Assembly (NCBI GenBank): GCA_001799195.1
Contig: MGSU01000196.1
Span: forward strand, 1-7,988
DNA length: 7,988 nt
Direction: 5' to 3'
Origin: Deltaproteobacteria bacterium RIFOXYA12_FULL_61_11
GTDB taxonomy: Bacteria > Bdellovibrionota_F > JAHFAK01 > YA12-FULL-61-11
Below the pieces are notes generated by a model that worked only from the letters and a program-made list of their open reading frames with translations, ran no database searches and had not been told where the DNA came from. Position numbers and translations under genes: made by a program. This document shows positions 1 to 6,859 of this stretch, one piece after another. Within the stretch, counting starts at the first letter, position 1; every line of letters begins with the position of its first letter.

Positions 1-128
1 CATGGTGGGGGCGACCGCAAGGATGCGGACCTCCAAGCGACGCGCAGGATGCAGCGGCGTCGGGGTGAGAGGCGACAGGACCCCTCGGCCCACCCACGAG
101 TGGACACGTCCCTCCCTGCACTTCGCGG

Positions 129-157
129 TTGCCTTTCCGACCTCGTCGGGCTACACC
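129..157 (+). promoter_or_regulatory. possible weak promoter before the large lipoprotein gene
   Basis: TTGCCT at 129-134 and TACACC at 152-157 are separated by 17 bases and could be -35/-10 elements, matching the sigma-70 consensus at 4/6 and 3/6 positions. A 5-bp inverted repeat (CCGAC, CTC, GTCGG at 137-149) lies in the spacer and could bind a regulator. In GC-rich DNA such matches are frequent by chance. It is listed only because it is the best candidate in the short leader. Confidence 0.2.
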
Positions 158-187
158 TTGGCCATCACAGTACTCGGGAGTCGTGTC

Positions 188-3100
188 ATGTCGCTCAACT
201 ACTTGCCCTTCCTCTTGTTCATTCTGTTGGCCGTGGCCTGTTCCTCCGGGAGCGGGAAGAAGGATGAACCCGCTGATCCCAGTGCCGACACCTCGGACGC
301 CTCGGACGGCCGCACCATCAACGCGGAGAAGAACGGTCTAACCATGTTCATTCCCAACTCGGGCCTCGAGGGTAGCACCGAAGCCTCGATCGAACAGACC
401 GACCCCGAAAAAGTCCATACTGCCCTCGACGACCTGGACCTACCCATCGAGTTGCCCGAGGGCTCGACCGTGCTGGCCTCGATGAACATTTCGCTCGGCA
501 AGAGCGGCGAGACCTTCAAGGTCAAAGCCCAGATAACCGCGGCCCTGCCCGCCTCAGCTCTCCCGGCCTCGGCCCTCCCGGCTTCCGCCCTGCCGGCCTC
601 CATCGCCGCAGGAGCCCTGCCCGCGTCGGCCCTACCAGCATCGGCCCTGCCTGCCTCGGCCTTGCCCGCGTCGTATCTCCTCAAGCTGCTCAGCCAGGAT
701 GCCAGCACCGACGAGAGCACCGAGTGGACCGTCGAGAACGTGCAACACATTATCAAGAGCTTCTACCTCCTGCTCGGCCCCAAGGGGAACCTGCTCTCGG
801 CCCCGATCAAGGGCGAACTGAGCTGGGATGCCGAGCAAGGAGCCATCGTCGCGCACCTCCGGCCCCAGCACTTCGACAGCGCGGGCATGCCCGGCGGCAC
901 TCAAGTCCTGGTCGTGCTGGTGCTCATGGAACGCGGTCGCCTGACCGTGCGCCTCGGCGGCGTCCTCCTCGACGACCTGTCCGACGAGTTTACCGTCTTC
1001 GTCGCACCGACCCCGACCAACCGACCCCCGACGGTGGACGCCACCACAACCGACACCGTAGCCGAGGGCGAGACGAAGACCATCACCCTCGCGGCCACAG
1101 ATCCCGACGGCCAACCCGTCACCATCACGGCCGACAAGAACCTCCCCGCCTTCGCCACCCTGACCGGCGACACCCTCACCGTGGAGCCCGGCTATAAAGA
1201 CGCCGGGACCTTCACCTTCGTCCTCACCTATCAGGACAACGCCACCCCCCCGGCCAAGGCGACCCAGACCGTGACCCTGACCGTCACCGACGTCAACCAA
1301 CCCCCGGTGTTCATGCCGCTCGACGCCGACAACCTCTACGAGACCCAGCCCATGTCCCTCGAGGTAGCCCCCCTGGCCATAGATCCCGACGGCGACACCC
1401 TCGTCTACTCCTTCCCCGACTTACCGGCATTCGTCACCTATGAGAAGGCCGACGGGCTCCTGGTCTTCACACCCGAACTCGGGAACGCCGGCACCTATAC
1501 CCTCACCTTCCACGTCAGCGACAACCGCACGCCGACCCCGCTCACCGCGGAGTACGTCTACACCCTGAACGTCCTGGTCTACCCGCGCGTGACCTCCCTC
1601 ACCTTCACCACCCTCTTCGACACGGCCGAGTTCGTCTTCGACGGCAACCTCGACACGCTGGCCTTTACCTGCGAGCTCGACGGTGTTGTGATCAACCCCT
1701 GCACCTCGCCCTACCCGCTCTCGGGTCTCGCCGAGGGCGCCCACACCTTCGAGGTCTTCGCCAAAGACGGCGATCGCACCTCCGAGGTCCAGACCCGCAC
1801 CTGGACAGTCTCCCTGCCGCCGCAACCCAAGTACTTCTCGGTCTTGTGGGACAACGCGGCGCCCACCGGGTCCTTCCTGCACGACATCCACGGCCGCTCC
1901 TCGGACGACGTCTGGGCGGTCGGCGGCAACGGTCAAGTCCTCCATTACAATGGATCGACCTGGATTACCGAGGGTATCGGAGCCATGGTCGACCTGTGGG
2001 ACGTCTACGCGATAGGCGAGAACACCGCGATCGCCACAGGTCTCGACGACGTCGAGGGCCGCTCGGTGGTCTACTCCTGCGCCGCCGATCCCTCGGTCTC
2101 ATGCCAACGCATCTTCCTCGGTCATCCCTACCTCGGAGACCTCTCCGACGTGTGGGCCAACGGCCCTAACGAGCTGTACTTTGCCGGCACGACCGGCAGC
2201 GCCACAGTGCGGAGCGGCACGGGTCTGCCCTACGTTCTGCACTACAAAGGCACCAACTACTTCGACGGGACGGCCTGGGTCTATCACACCACGGCCGGCG
2301 ACGTGACCAATGATGCCTCTTTCCACCTCACCAAGGATCTGCCAGCGGTCCCCGGCAACCTCAAAGCCATTCACGGTATCCCGGGGGTCAGCCCGACCAT
2401 CGTCGCTGTCGGCGAAGGCGGTCGGGTCCTGCGCAAGATCGGCACCCAGGCCTGGACCAGCCTGGCCAACGCCGCGACCTTCGACTCCTTCACCACGGGT
2501 TCCGACCTCGTTCTCCAGGCGGTCTGGATCGACCCGGCCACCCCGCACCCCTGGTACGTCGGAGGGTTCGGAACGGACAACGTGCCCGAAGCCTTCGCTT
2601 ACAACGGCACAGCGTGGAGCAGGGTCACCGACTCCTCGAACCTGGGCTCGAACGGCGGGGTCAGCGCCATCAGCGGCGCCCCCGGAGCAGCCCCCTACTT
2701 CCTCACCGGGTGGGACGGCGTCGTCCGTACAAGTCCCTTCACCTCCCCTGTGTCCACCTATTACGATCTCTTCAACACGAGCGGCGAATGGGGTATGTGG
2801 GTCGCCCCGAATGACGGGCAGGTCTTCGGCGCGGGCCCCTTCGGCGCGCTTTTCAGAGACGACGTCAACCAGACCACGGGGTACGTCGCCTCCAGCACCA
2901 ACGGCTCCAAGGTCACCGACCTCAACGCCCTGCCCAACAGCATCGGCTATGCAGCGGGAACCAACGGCCTCCTCCTCCGGCGTACCACGTCCGGCTGGCA
3001 AGCCCCCTACTTCTCGAGCATGCCGCGCACCTTCGCTGCCGTGGCCGGCACCGATGCGACCCATGCGGCGGCCGTGTGCAACGGGGGCGTGATCGACACC

Positions 3101-3838
3101 TGGAACGGCACCGCCTGGAGTGTTACCAACTTCCACACTACCTGTTCCGGGGGCGGCAGCGGCGGTTGGTACGATGTGCTCGGTTTCCAGACCGCGGGGG
3201 ACCCCGAGTTCTATGCTGCCGGTTCCTGGTACGTCTCCTCGGCCCAAGCCACCTTGCTACGCTTCACGATCGCCGGGGATTGCGAGGTCGTGAACCTGAC
3301 CAATGCCCAGTTCGATCCGACCAACATCACCTTCTACAGCATCGACGGTTCTTCCAGCACCGACCTGTACCTCGTCGGCAGCCATGCCACCGTGCTCCAC
3401 GTGGTGAACGACGCAGCGACCGTGATCACACCCCCCACGGACCTCAGCTCTCCGGACACCTTCATGTGGCAGCAGGTCCTGGACCTGGGTGACGGGGGAA
3501 TCTACGTGCGCGGCACGGATTACGCGTCCTTCCCCGGCACCGACCCGAGCACCAAGCTCTACGCCTATGACGGCGGAACCTGGACCCCGCTCGAGCTCAC
3601 CCCTACCGGGGATCCCTCGCCCATCGAGATCCAGAGGATGCACCTCGATGATACCGGCCGTTTATGGCTCCTCGGCGACGACAACTCGCTCTATGTCCAC
3701 GACGGCGAAACCCCGAAGAAGGTCTTCATGTCTCACGGCTATCAGTCCTTCAGCGCCCTCCACGGCGTCGGCACCGACCTCTGGCTGGGCGGCGATTATC
3801 GCACCATTCTGCGCGGCTGGGGGTACGAGGAAGAATAA
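188..3838 (+). CDS. large secreted lipoprotein with cadherin/Ig-like domains and a C-terminal beta-propeller-like region
   Basis: A 1216-residue surface or periplasmic lipoprotein. The frame is open upstream to the window edge, but I start it at ATG 188: GGGAG at 176-180 is a well-placed ribosome site, and the first 18 residues form a lipoprotein signal (short hydrophobic stretch, lipobox LAVAC, Cys18). A Gly/Asp/Ser-rich linker follows. Residues 119-162 hold eight ALPAS pentapeptides, split four and four by IAAG. Two cadherin-like repeats with DPDG motifs lie at about 278-369 and 370-463. At about 467-544 an Ig-like domain carries the CELDG...CTSPY...GLAEGAHTF signature. From about 563 to the end, roughly a dozen strands of the type DVWAVGGNGQVLHYNG suggest one or two beta-propellers. 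Such proteins are common in Myxococcota-like bacteria and probably bind surface or extracellular ligands. No catalytic motif is visible and the function is unknown. It converges on the minus-strand gene 21 bp downstream. Confidence 0.9.
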   Translation: MSLNYLPFLLFILLAVACSSGSGKKDEPADPSADTSDASDGRTINAEKNGLTMFIPNSGLEGSTEASIEQTDPEKVHTALDDLDLPIELPEGSTVLASMNISLGKSGETFKVKAQITAALPASALPASALPASALPASIAAGALPASALPASALPASALPASYLLKLLSQDASTDESTEWTVENVQHIIKSFYLLLGPKGNLLSAPIKGELSWDAEQGAIVAHLRPQHFDSAGMPGGTQVLVVLVLMERGRLTVRLGGVLLDDLSDEFTVFVAPTPTNRPPTVDATTTDTVAEGETKTITLAATDPDGQPVTITADKNLPAFATLTGDTLTVEPGYKDAGTFTFVLTYQDNATPPAKATQTVTLTVTDVNQPPVFMPLDADNLYETQPMSLEVAPLAIDPDGDTLVYSFPDLPAFVTYEKADGLLVFTPELGNAGTYTLTFHVSDNRTPTPLTAEYVYTLNVLVYPRVTSLTFTTLFDTAEFVFDGNLDTLAFTCELDGVVINPCTSPYPLSGLAEGAHTFEVFAKDGDRTSEVQTRTWTVSLPPQPKYFSVLWDNAAPTGSFLHDIHGRSSDDVWAVGGNGQVLHYNGSTWITEGIGAMVDLWDVYAIGENTAIATGLDDVEGRSVVYSCAADPSVSCQRIFLGHPYLGDLSDVWANGPNELYFAGTTGSATVRSGTGLPYVLHYKGTNYFDGTAWVYHTTAGDVTNDASFHLTKDLPAVPGNLKAIHGIPGVSPTIVAVGEGGRVLRKIGTQAWTSLANAATFDSFTTGSDLVLQAVWIDPATPHPWYVGGFGTDNVPEAFAYNGTAWSRVTDSSNLGSNGGVSAISGAPGAAPYFLTGWDGVVRTSPFTSPVSTYYDLFNTSGEWGMWVAPNDGQVFGAGPFGALFRDDVNQTTGYVASSTNGSKVTDLNALPNSIGYAAGTNGLLLRRTTSGWQAPYFSSMPRTFAAVAGTDATHAAAVCNGGVIDTWNGTAWSVTNFHTTCSGGGSGGWYDVLGFQTAGDPEFYAAGSWYVSSAQATLLRFTIAGDCEVVNLTNAQFDPTNITFYSIDGSSSTDLYLVGSHATVLHVVNDAATVITPPTDLSSPDTFMWQQVLDLGDGGIYVRGTDYASFPGTDPSTKLYAYDGGTWTPLELTPTGDPSPIEIQRMHLDDTGRLWLLGDDNSLYVHDGETPKKVFMSHGYQSFSALHGVGTDLWLGGDYRTILRGWGYEEE
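542..673 (+). repeat. in-frame 15-bp tandem repeat encoding ALPAS x8
   Basis: Eight copies of a pentapeptide ALPAS are encoded as two blocks of four, separated by IAAG (residues 119-162 of the lipoprotein). Copies differ by synonymous changes (CTC, CTG, CTA, TTG for Leu; CCC, CCG, CCA, CCT for Pro), so the peptide is kept while the DNA has diverged. It probably forms an extended Pro/Ala linker. Confidence 0.9.
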
Positions 3839-3859
3839 TCAGCATACCGCCCCCCCCCC

Positions 3860-4048
3860 TCAGTACCGCAGCACGAACGGCAGTAGCGTCAGCACCGCGC
3901 CCACCACCACTCCCACCACCACATTGTCGACCAGGTACGGAAACCCCATCAAACCGATCCCGCACAGCATCGCCACGATCCGCTGCGCCTTCTTCCCATA
4001 GAGGAAGAAACCAAGACCAATCATCCCCCAGAAGAAGGAAAGCAGCAT
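3860..4048 (-). CDS. small two-helix membrane protein (conserved hypothetical)
   Basis: A 62-residue protein starting at the ATG at 4048-4046 and ending TGA at 3862-3860. It begins MLLSFFWGMIGLGFFLYGKK, then has a second hydrophobic segment (about residues 27-38, LCGIGLMGFPYL) and a third (40-61, VDNVVVGVVVGAVLTLLPFVL). This pattern of short helix, YGKK, GIGLMGFPY and ALTLLPF matches a short inner-membrane family I recall from Proteobacteria, often loosely labelled amino acid transport protein. No experimental role is known to me. The frame opens further upstream, but that extension is Arg/Gly-rich and unlike the family, so I use the internal ATG. The upstream G-run is at best a weak ribosome site. 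It converges with the large lipoprotein gene, and a run of ten Cs (3850-3859) lies just beyond its stop. Confidence 0.75.
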   Translation of the reverse strand: MLLSFFWGMIGLGFFLYGKKAQRIVAMLCGIGLMGFPYLVDNVVVGVVVGAVLTLLPFVLRY

Positions 4049-4388
4049 CGCAAACCCCCACCGTCCTCGCCCCACCCCATACCACTCGCACCAACAACCA
4101 GGCCTTCGAGTTACCCGCAGGATACTCCTGGAACCCCTCAATAGAAACCCCGCACCATCGTCAAACAAGCCCGCCCCACCAACCCATCCGGTTTCCATTA
4201 GGTCCACCTAATCACCCCGCCCGCACCTCCACACCCCACTCCCCCACCTCAAGTACCAACGCAATCACATACCTTATTCTTTCATTTCCTTATCTATCAT
4301 CTCACGCCCTACTCTCCGCCAACCCGCTTGACTTCGCTCCCCGCTTATGTGAAAGGTGGTGCAGATTGAAGATGTGGACTAATTGTAG
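4049..4388. other. intergenic stretch between backbone and cassette array
   Basis: No gene is supported here. The plus strand is strikingly poor in G between about 4180 and 4320 (C/A/T-rich). It should hold the promoter of the minus-strand membrane gene, but I cannot pick one out. No integrase gene or integrase remnant is recognisable. The segment ends at 4388, the G of the first GTTAGAA, where the cassette block begins. Confidence 0.6.
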
Positions 4389-4649
4389 TTAGAAGGCCTC
4401 GGTATACACGCCTGTGCCATACCAACCATTCATCGAAACGAAGCCGATGGTTGGGTAACCCAACGCATCTGCATCACCGTGCCTCGGGTTCCCAAATCGC
4501 CTCGGCTTGTCATCCACTCGCCATCGTGCTACCAATAACCGGTGTGCTTTACCGAAGGGGAAATTCTTGGTTCACCACCTATCAAGCCAACAAGTTACAT
4601 TTCTAACAATACCACTGCAGCGGATGCTTTGCACCGCTGACCGGTGGCG
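4389..4649 (+). mobile_element. cassette 1: ORF-less 261-bp unit
   Basis: This cassette runs from the TTAGAA after G4388 to the cleavage G of its own attC. It has no credible ORF. It contains the conserved noncoding module shared with cassettes 3, 5 and 6, including TGCTTTACCGAAGGGG at 4545-4560. It also holds two overlapping, mutually exclusive inverted repeats: CCAACCAT/ATGGTTGG (4422-4429 and 4447-4454) and TTGGGT/ACCCAA (4451-4463). The second is retained in part (GTTG, 7 nt, CAAC) in cassettes 3 and 5. Confidence 0.8.
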
Positions 4650-4655
4650 TTAGAA
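4601..4655 (+). repeat. attC site 1 (55 bp)
   Basis: The inverse core is TTCTAAC (4601-4607) and the core GTTAGAA (4649-4655), exact complements of each other. Inside, CCAC pairs with GTGG. CAGCGG and CCGCTG then form a stem, interrupted by one unpaired A, that continues as TGC/GCA around a TTT loop. The extrahelical base and short loop are hallmarks of integrase-recognised attC hairpins. Confidence 0.9.
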
Positions 4656-5094
4656 GACACAATATTTTATGAATGTTGTCGGCAAATCGTATTCACTACT
4701 CCTCGCAATTGCCTGGAATTGCCTGCTCCCTGGTGCTTACAGTTCGAAACATTTCGGCAATCAAATTGGCATCGTACAAATGCTTCTCTTTTTTACGCTT
4801 GGTATTGTATACGCATGCACCGATTCGCACTTGATAATATTTTCCATAGTTGCTGTCTGGGCATGGTCGGTTGTAACAACCTATTACTTGATTGAAAAAG
4901 AACGCAATATTGCGAATTTGTAACAACCACTCTGTTTTCTTTTTCCTTGCCTTTAGCCATCGCCTCGGCTATTCATCTCCCCAGGTTTACAACAGCCGAG
5001 CAACCGTGGTTCACCACCTTTCATACCAACATGTTGCAGTTCTAACATACCACTCCAGCGGACGCTCGCACGCTCGCGCCGCTGACCGGTGGCG
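4650..5094 (+). mobile_element. cassette 2: 445 bp, carries a small membrane-protein gene
   Basis: The cassette starts TTAGAAGACAC, unlike the GGCCTCGG start of its ORF-less neighbours, and the gene begins 19 bp into it. After the stop there is about 115 bp of noncoding sequence. Its last part (about 4955-5039) resembles the 3' end of the ORF-less unit, sharing CGCCTCGGCT and GGTTCACCACC and the ATGTTGCAG leading into the attC. Confidence 0.8.
4669..4923 (+). CDS. cassette-encoded small membrane protein, three predicted helices
   Basis: An 84-residue hydrophobic protein with start ATG 4669, 14 bases after the attC core, the usual position for a cassette gene. Three hydrophobic segments can be read: about residues 8-24 (LLLAIAWNCLLPGAY), 33-50 (IGIVQMLLFFTLGIVYAC) and 54-75 (around IIFSIVAVWAWSVVTTYYLI). 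A charged tail (EKERN) follows. The ribosome site is poor (AGAAG, over-spaced). The frame is AT-rich compared with the backbone, consistent with acquisition. A GTG-start frame overlapping it (4644-4895) has no membrane pattern and starts inside the attC, so I prefer this one. I do not recognise the family, and transcription probably depends on upstream read-through. Confidence 0.6.
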   Translation: MNVVGKSYSLLLAIAWNCLLPGAYSSKHFGNQIGIVQMLLFFTLGIVYACTDSHLIIFSIVAVWAWSVVTTYYLIEKERNIANL

Positions 5095-5100
5095 TTAGAA
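5040..5100 (+). repeat. attC site 2 (61 bp, enlarged apical stem)
   Basis: TTCTAAC at 5040-5046 and GTTAGAA at 5094-5100 enclose the same CCAC/GTGG and CAGCGG/CCGCTG stems as attC 1. The tip differs: an 8-bp tandem duplication (ACGCTCGC twice) enlarges the loop region. One A of the usual CAATACC is missing. Confidence 0.9.
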
Positions 5101-5356
5101 GGCCTCGGTATGTTCCTCTGTACCTTTTCCACCCTTCATCAAAACGAAGCCGATGGTTGTGTAGCTCAACGCGATTGCGCCGCTCCCATTTCTCTTCACC
5201 AATCGCCACGCTTGTCATCAACTTACCATCGTGCTACCAATAGCCGGTGTGCTTTACCGAAGGGGAGATTCTTTGTTCACCATCTTCTGTACCAACAAGT
5301 TACACTTATTATTTGCCGCCAGACTGGCCTTCCGCCAAGTGACAGCTTTGGTTGCG
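5095..5356 (+). mobile_element. cassette 3: ORF-less 262-bp unit
   Basis: It is the same noncoding unit as cassettes 1 and 5, with visible divergence, and begins TTAGAAGGCCTCGGTAT. The identical 16-mer TGCTTTACCGAAGGGG lies at 5250-5265. Its right boundary depends on accepting the diverged attC at 5306-5362. The resulting length (262 bp) matches cassettes 1 and 5 (261 and 260 bp), which supports that boundary. Confidence 0.65.
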
Positions 5357-5362
5357 TAACAT
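5306..5362 (+). repeat. strongly diverged attC site 3
   Basis: It sits exactly where an attC is expected, starting 40 nt after the conserved 16-mer as in the other units. The inverse core has become TTATTAT. The right side GGTTGCGTAACAT aligns with the normal GGTGGCGTTAGAA. The middle can form ACTGGC/GCCAAGT with one bulged A around a CTTCC loop, so an extrahelical-base hairpin persists although the sequence differs. Core complementarity is weak, and it may be a degenerate or differently derived site. Confidence 0.5.
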
Positions 5363-6166
5363 TATGAGAGTGCTAGTTTCTAACCACTTAGTATACATGA
5401 AACATTTAAGGTTAGTTACAATTCTATTATTATTGCTATTCGTCAGCTGCACCAAGCAATACCTGCATGCAATTAAGTCGGACTTTCATGATGCAATAAA
5501 AGCTAGTGTTGGCGTGGGTCTTGGTCTTCATGCCGATGTTAAAGTTACTGCTCTTTTCCATCCAGGCATCGGTTGGTTTGGCTGGTGGAAAATGGCTGGG
5601 ACTGAAAGCAGGTATTCCTATGGCATTTATGAACATTTATTTAGTTGTTTGTTTCCGCTCGGCTTTACCTTTATTGATGATAAACAATTGATATTGCAAT
5701 CTTTAGATTTTACTTGTTTTAAAGGTTCTGAAGAACTTGTACGGAGAAAGCATGGTGATACTATGTTTGCTAGTGCCCTCTTCGATCCGCAGAGCGTATT
5801 GAGTCTTAAAGCTTATCAACCACAAAAATATTCAGTGCACCCATGGATACTTTCCGGCAATCAAAACTCCGGTTATGATCCCACATTCACAGAACAACCC
5901 TTTGGATTGGAGATGGGACTTGGCATCATCTTCTTCTCGATACGTCTTGGCTTTGATTTAATTGAATTTATTGATCTGCTAATGACTATTTTTGGATATG
6001 ATATTCTGCACGACAATGATGAAACAAGTAAAACGATCGGATTAAATAATTCAATTATAAATGTTCATCAGAATGTTCCACAGCCATCTACCACTTCCAC
6101 CGCCATCCAATCTCATAACTTGGCTGCAGCGTATCGCCAAAAGCCGTCGACCGTGGCCCATTATCG
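5357..6166 (+). mobile_element. cassette 4: 810 bp, carries a lipoprotein gene
   Basis: Bounded by the diverged attC on the left and the attC at 6113-6172 on the right. Nearly the whole cassette is one ORF, as in typical gene cassettes, and it is the most AT-rich part of the window. If the left attC is rejected, this fuses with cassette 3 into a single 1072-bp cassette (5095-6166). Confidence 0.6.
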
Positions 6167-6170
6167 TTAG
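5397..6170 (+). CDS. cassette-encoded lipoprotein of unknown function
   Basis: A 257-residue protein starting MKHLRLVTILLLLLFVSC, a clear lipoprotein signal with lipobox LFVSC and Cys18. The mature part begins with a helix-like segment (YLHAIKSDFHDAIKASVGVG). A glycine-rich stretch follows (GLGLHADVKVTALFHPGIGWFGWW), recalling short lipoproteins from spirochaetes and related bacteria with a D..D....G.G.G..V.V pattern; this is a loose resemblance only. A hydrophobic segment with FFSIRLGFDLIEFIDLL lies at about residues 181-200. An in-frame ATG at 5364 would add MRVLVSNHLVY and is closer to the cassette start. I prefer 5397 for the signal peptide, though neither has a good ribosome site. The last 19 codons lie in the attC, and the TAG stop is within the core GTTAGAA. 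Codon use is AT-rich compared with the backbone. Confidence 0.75.
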   Translation: MKHLRLVTILLLLLFVSCTKQYLHAIKSDFHDAIKASVGVGLGLHADVKVTALFHPGIGWFGWWKMAGTESRYSYGIYEHLFSCLFPLGFTFIDDKQLILQSLDFTCFKGSEELVRRKHGDTMFASALFDPQSVLSLKAYQPQKYSVHPWILSGNQNSGYDPTFTEQPFGLEMGLGIIFFSIRLGFDLIEFIDLLMTIFGYDILHDNDETSKTIGLNNSIINVHQNVPQPSTTSTAIQSHNLAAAYRQKPSTVAHYR

Positions 6171-6172
6171 AA
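6113..6172 (+). repeat. attC site 4 (60 bp, diverged interior)
   Basis: The inverse core is TCATAAC (6113-6119) and the core GTTAGAA (6166-6172). The interior retains CTGCAGCG...GACCG.TGGC from the main attC type but with many changes, so the stem is imperfect. The stop codon of the lipoprotein gene is formed by TAG of the core. The next cassette begins TTAGAAGTCTCCGGTAT, a variant of the usual start. Confidence 0.7.
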
Positions 6173-6426
6173 GTCTCCGGTATATTCATCTGAACCATTC
6201 CCACCATCCTCAAAACGACGCAGACAGTTGTGTACCCCAACTCAACTGCATCACCGTGCCTCTGATTCTCAAATCACCTCGGCTTGTCATCAACCCTCCA
6301 TCGTGCTATCAATGACCGAGGTGCTTTACCGAAGGGGAAATACTTGGTTCACCACCTTTCATGCCAACATGTTGCAGTTCTAACAATACCACTGCAGCGG
6401 ATGCTTCGCACCGCTGACCGGTGGCG
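6167..6426 (+). mobile_element. cassette 5: ORF-less 260-bp unit
   Basis: Third full copy of the noncoding unit. The identical 16-mer is at 6322-6337, and its 3' part (GGTTCACCACCTTTCAT.CCAACATGTTGCAG) is nearly the same as the end of cassette 2. No ORF with coding character is present on either strand. Confidence 0.8.
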
Positions 6427-6432
6427 TTAGAA
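6378..6432 (+). repeat. attC site 5 (55 bp)
   Basis: TTCTAAC at 6378-6384 and GTTAGAA at 6426-6432. It differs from attC 1 by one base in the loop (TTC for TTT) and keeps the same single-base bulge stem. Confidence 0.92.
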
Positions 6433-6605
6433 GGCCTCGGTATACACGCTTGTAACATCCCCTCCATCCTCAACTCAAAGCCGCTGGTTAGGTTGTCCCG
6501 CATTGCGAAGGACCGGCCTGGGGTGCCCGATTTGCAACTGATGGCACAACGTCACAACAACCATATACATGGAACGAAAGCAATACGTTGGAGGCGAGCC
6601 CAGGG

Positions 6606-6628
6606 CGAGCCAGGGACGGGCTGGCTCG
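6606..6628. repeat. perfect 8-bp inverted repeat, 7-nt loop
   Basis: CGAGCCAG (6606-6613) and CTGGCTCG (6621-6628). It is the first of three consecutive hairpins in the insertion within cassette 6. Confidence 0.7.
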
Positions 6629-6634
6629 GTCCTT

Positions 6635-6646
6635 CGCTTCGAAGCG
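6635..6646. repeat. 12-bp perfect palindrome
   Basis: CGCTTCGAAGCG, directly between the two larger hairpins of the cassette 6 insertion. Confidence 0.75.
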
Positions 6647-6654
6647 TTTCTTTG

Positions 6655-6686
6655 CCTTCTTTCTTGTCGCTCAACAAGAAAGAAGG
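6655..6686. repeat. perfect 13-bp inverted repeat, 6-nt loop
   Basis: CCTTCTTTCTTGT (6655-6667) and ACAAGAAAGAAGG (6674-6686) around CGCTCA. No T-run follows on either strand, so it is not a standard intrinsic terminator. It resembles dispersed palindromic elements seen in many bacterial genomes. Confidence 0.8.
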
Positions 6687-6859
6687 TCGAACGGCGGGGT
6701 TATCAAATCCAGCGTATCTTGATCCGCTGGTCGAAACCGCGCTTGAGTTCTCAAATCACCTCGACTTGTCATCAACCCCCTATCGTGCTACCAATAACCG
6801 GTCTGCTTTACCGAAGGGGAGCTTCGTGGTTCACCACCTATCATGCCAACATGTTACAG

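Noticed and set aside
2-187. In-frame upstream extension of the large lipoprotein
   Set aside because: It would bury the lipoprotein signal, has Arg-rich noncoding character, and lacks a ribosome site as good as GGGAG before ATG 188.
2099-3247. Long minus-strand open frame under the lipoprotein gene
   Set aside because: It is a shadow of a GC-rich coding frame, with Gly/Val/Arg-rich nonsense composition and no domain.
4560-4600. Sigma-70 promoter in the conserved unit
   Set aside because: No -35/-10 pair with acceptable matches and spacing; the best, TTTACC with TTCACC, is too weak to list.
4571-4600. tRNA-like T-arm (GGTTCACCACC)
   Set aside because: No acceptor, anticodon or D-arm structure can be assembled around it.
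4644-4895. GTG-start frame beginning in attC 1
   Set aside because: It starts at the GTGGCGTTAGAA of the attC, as frames at 5089 and 6421 also do. This is a by-product of the repeat, without coding character.
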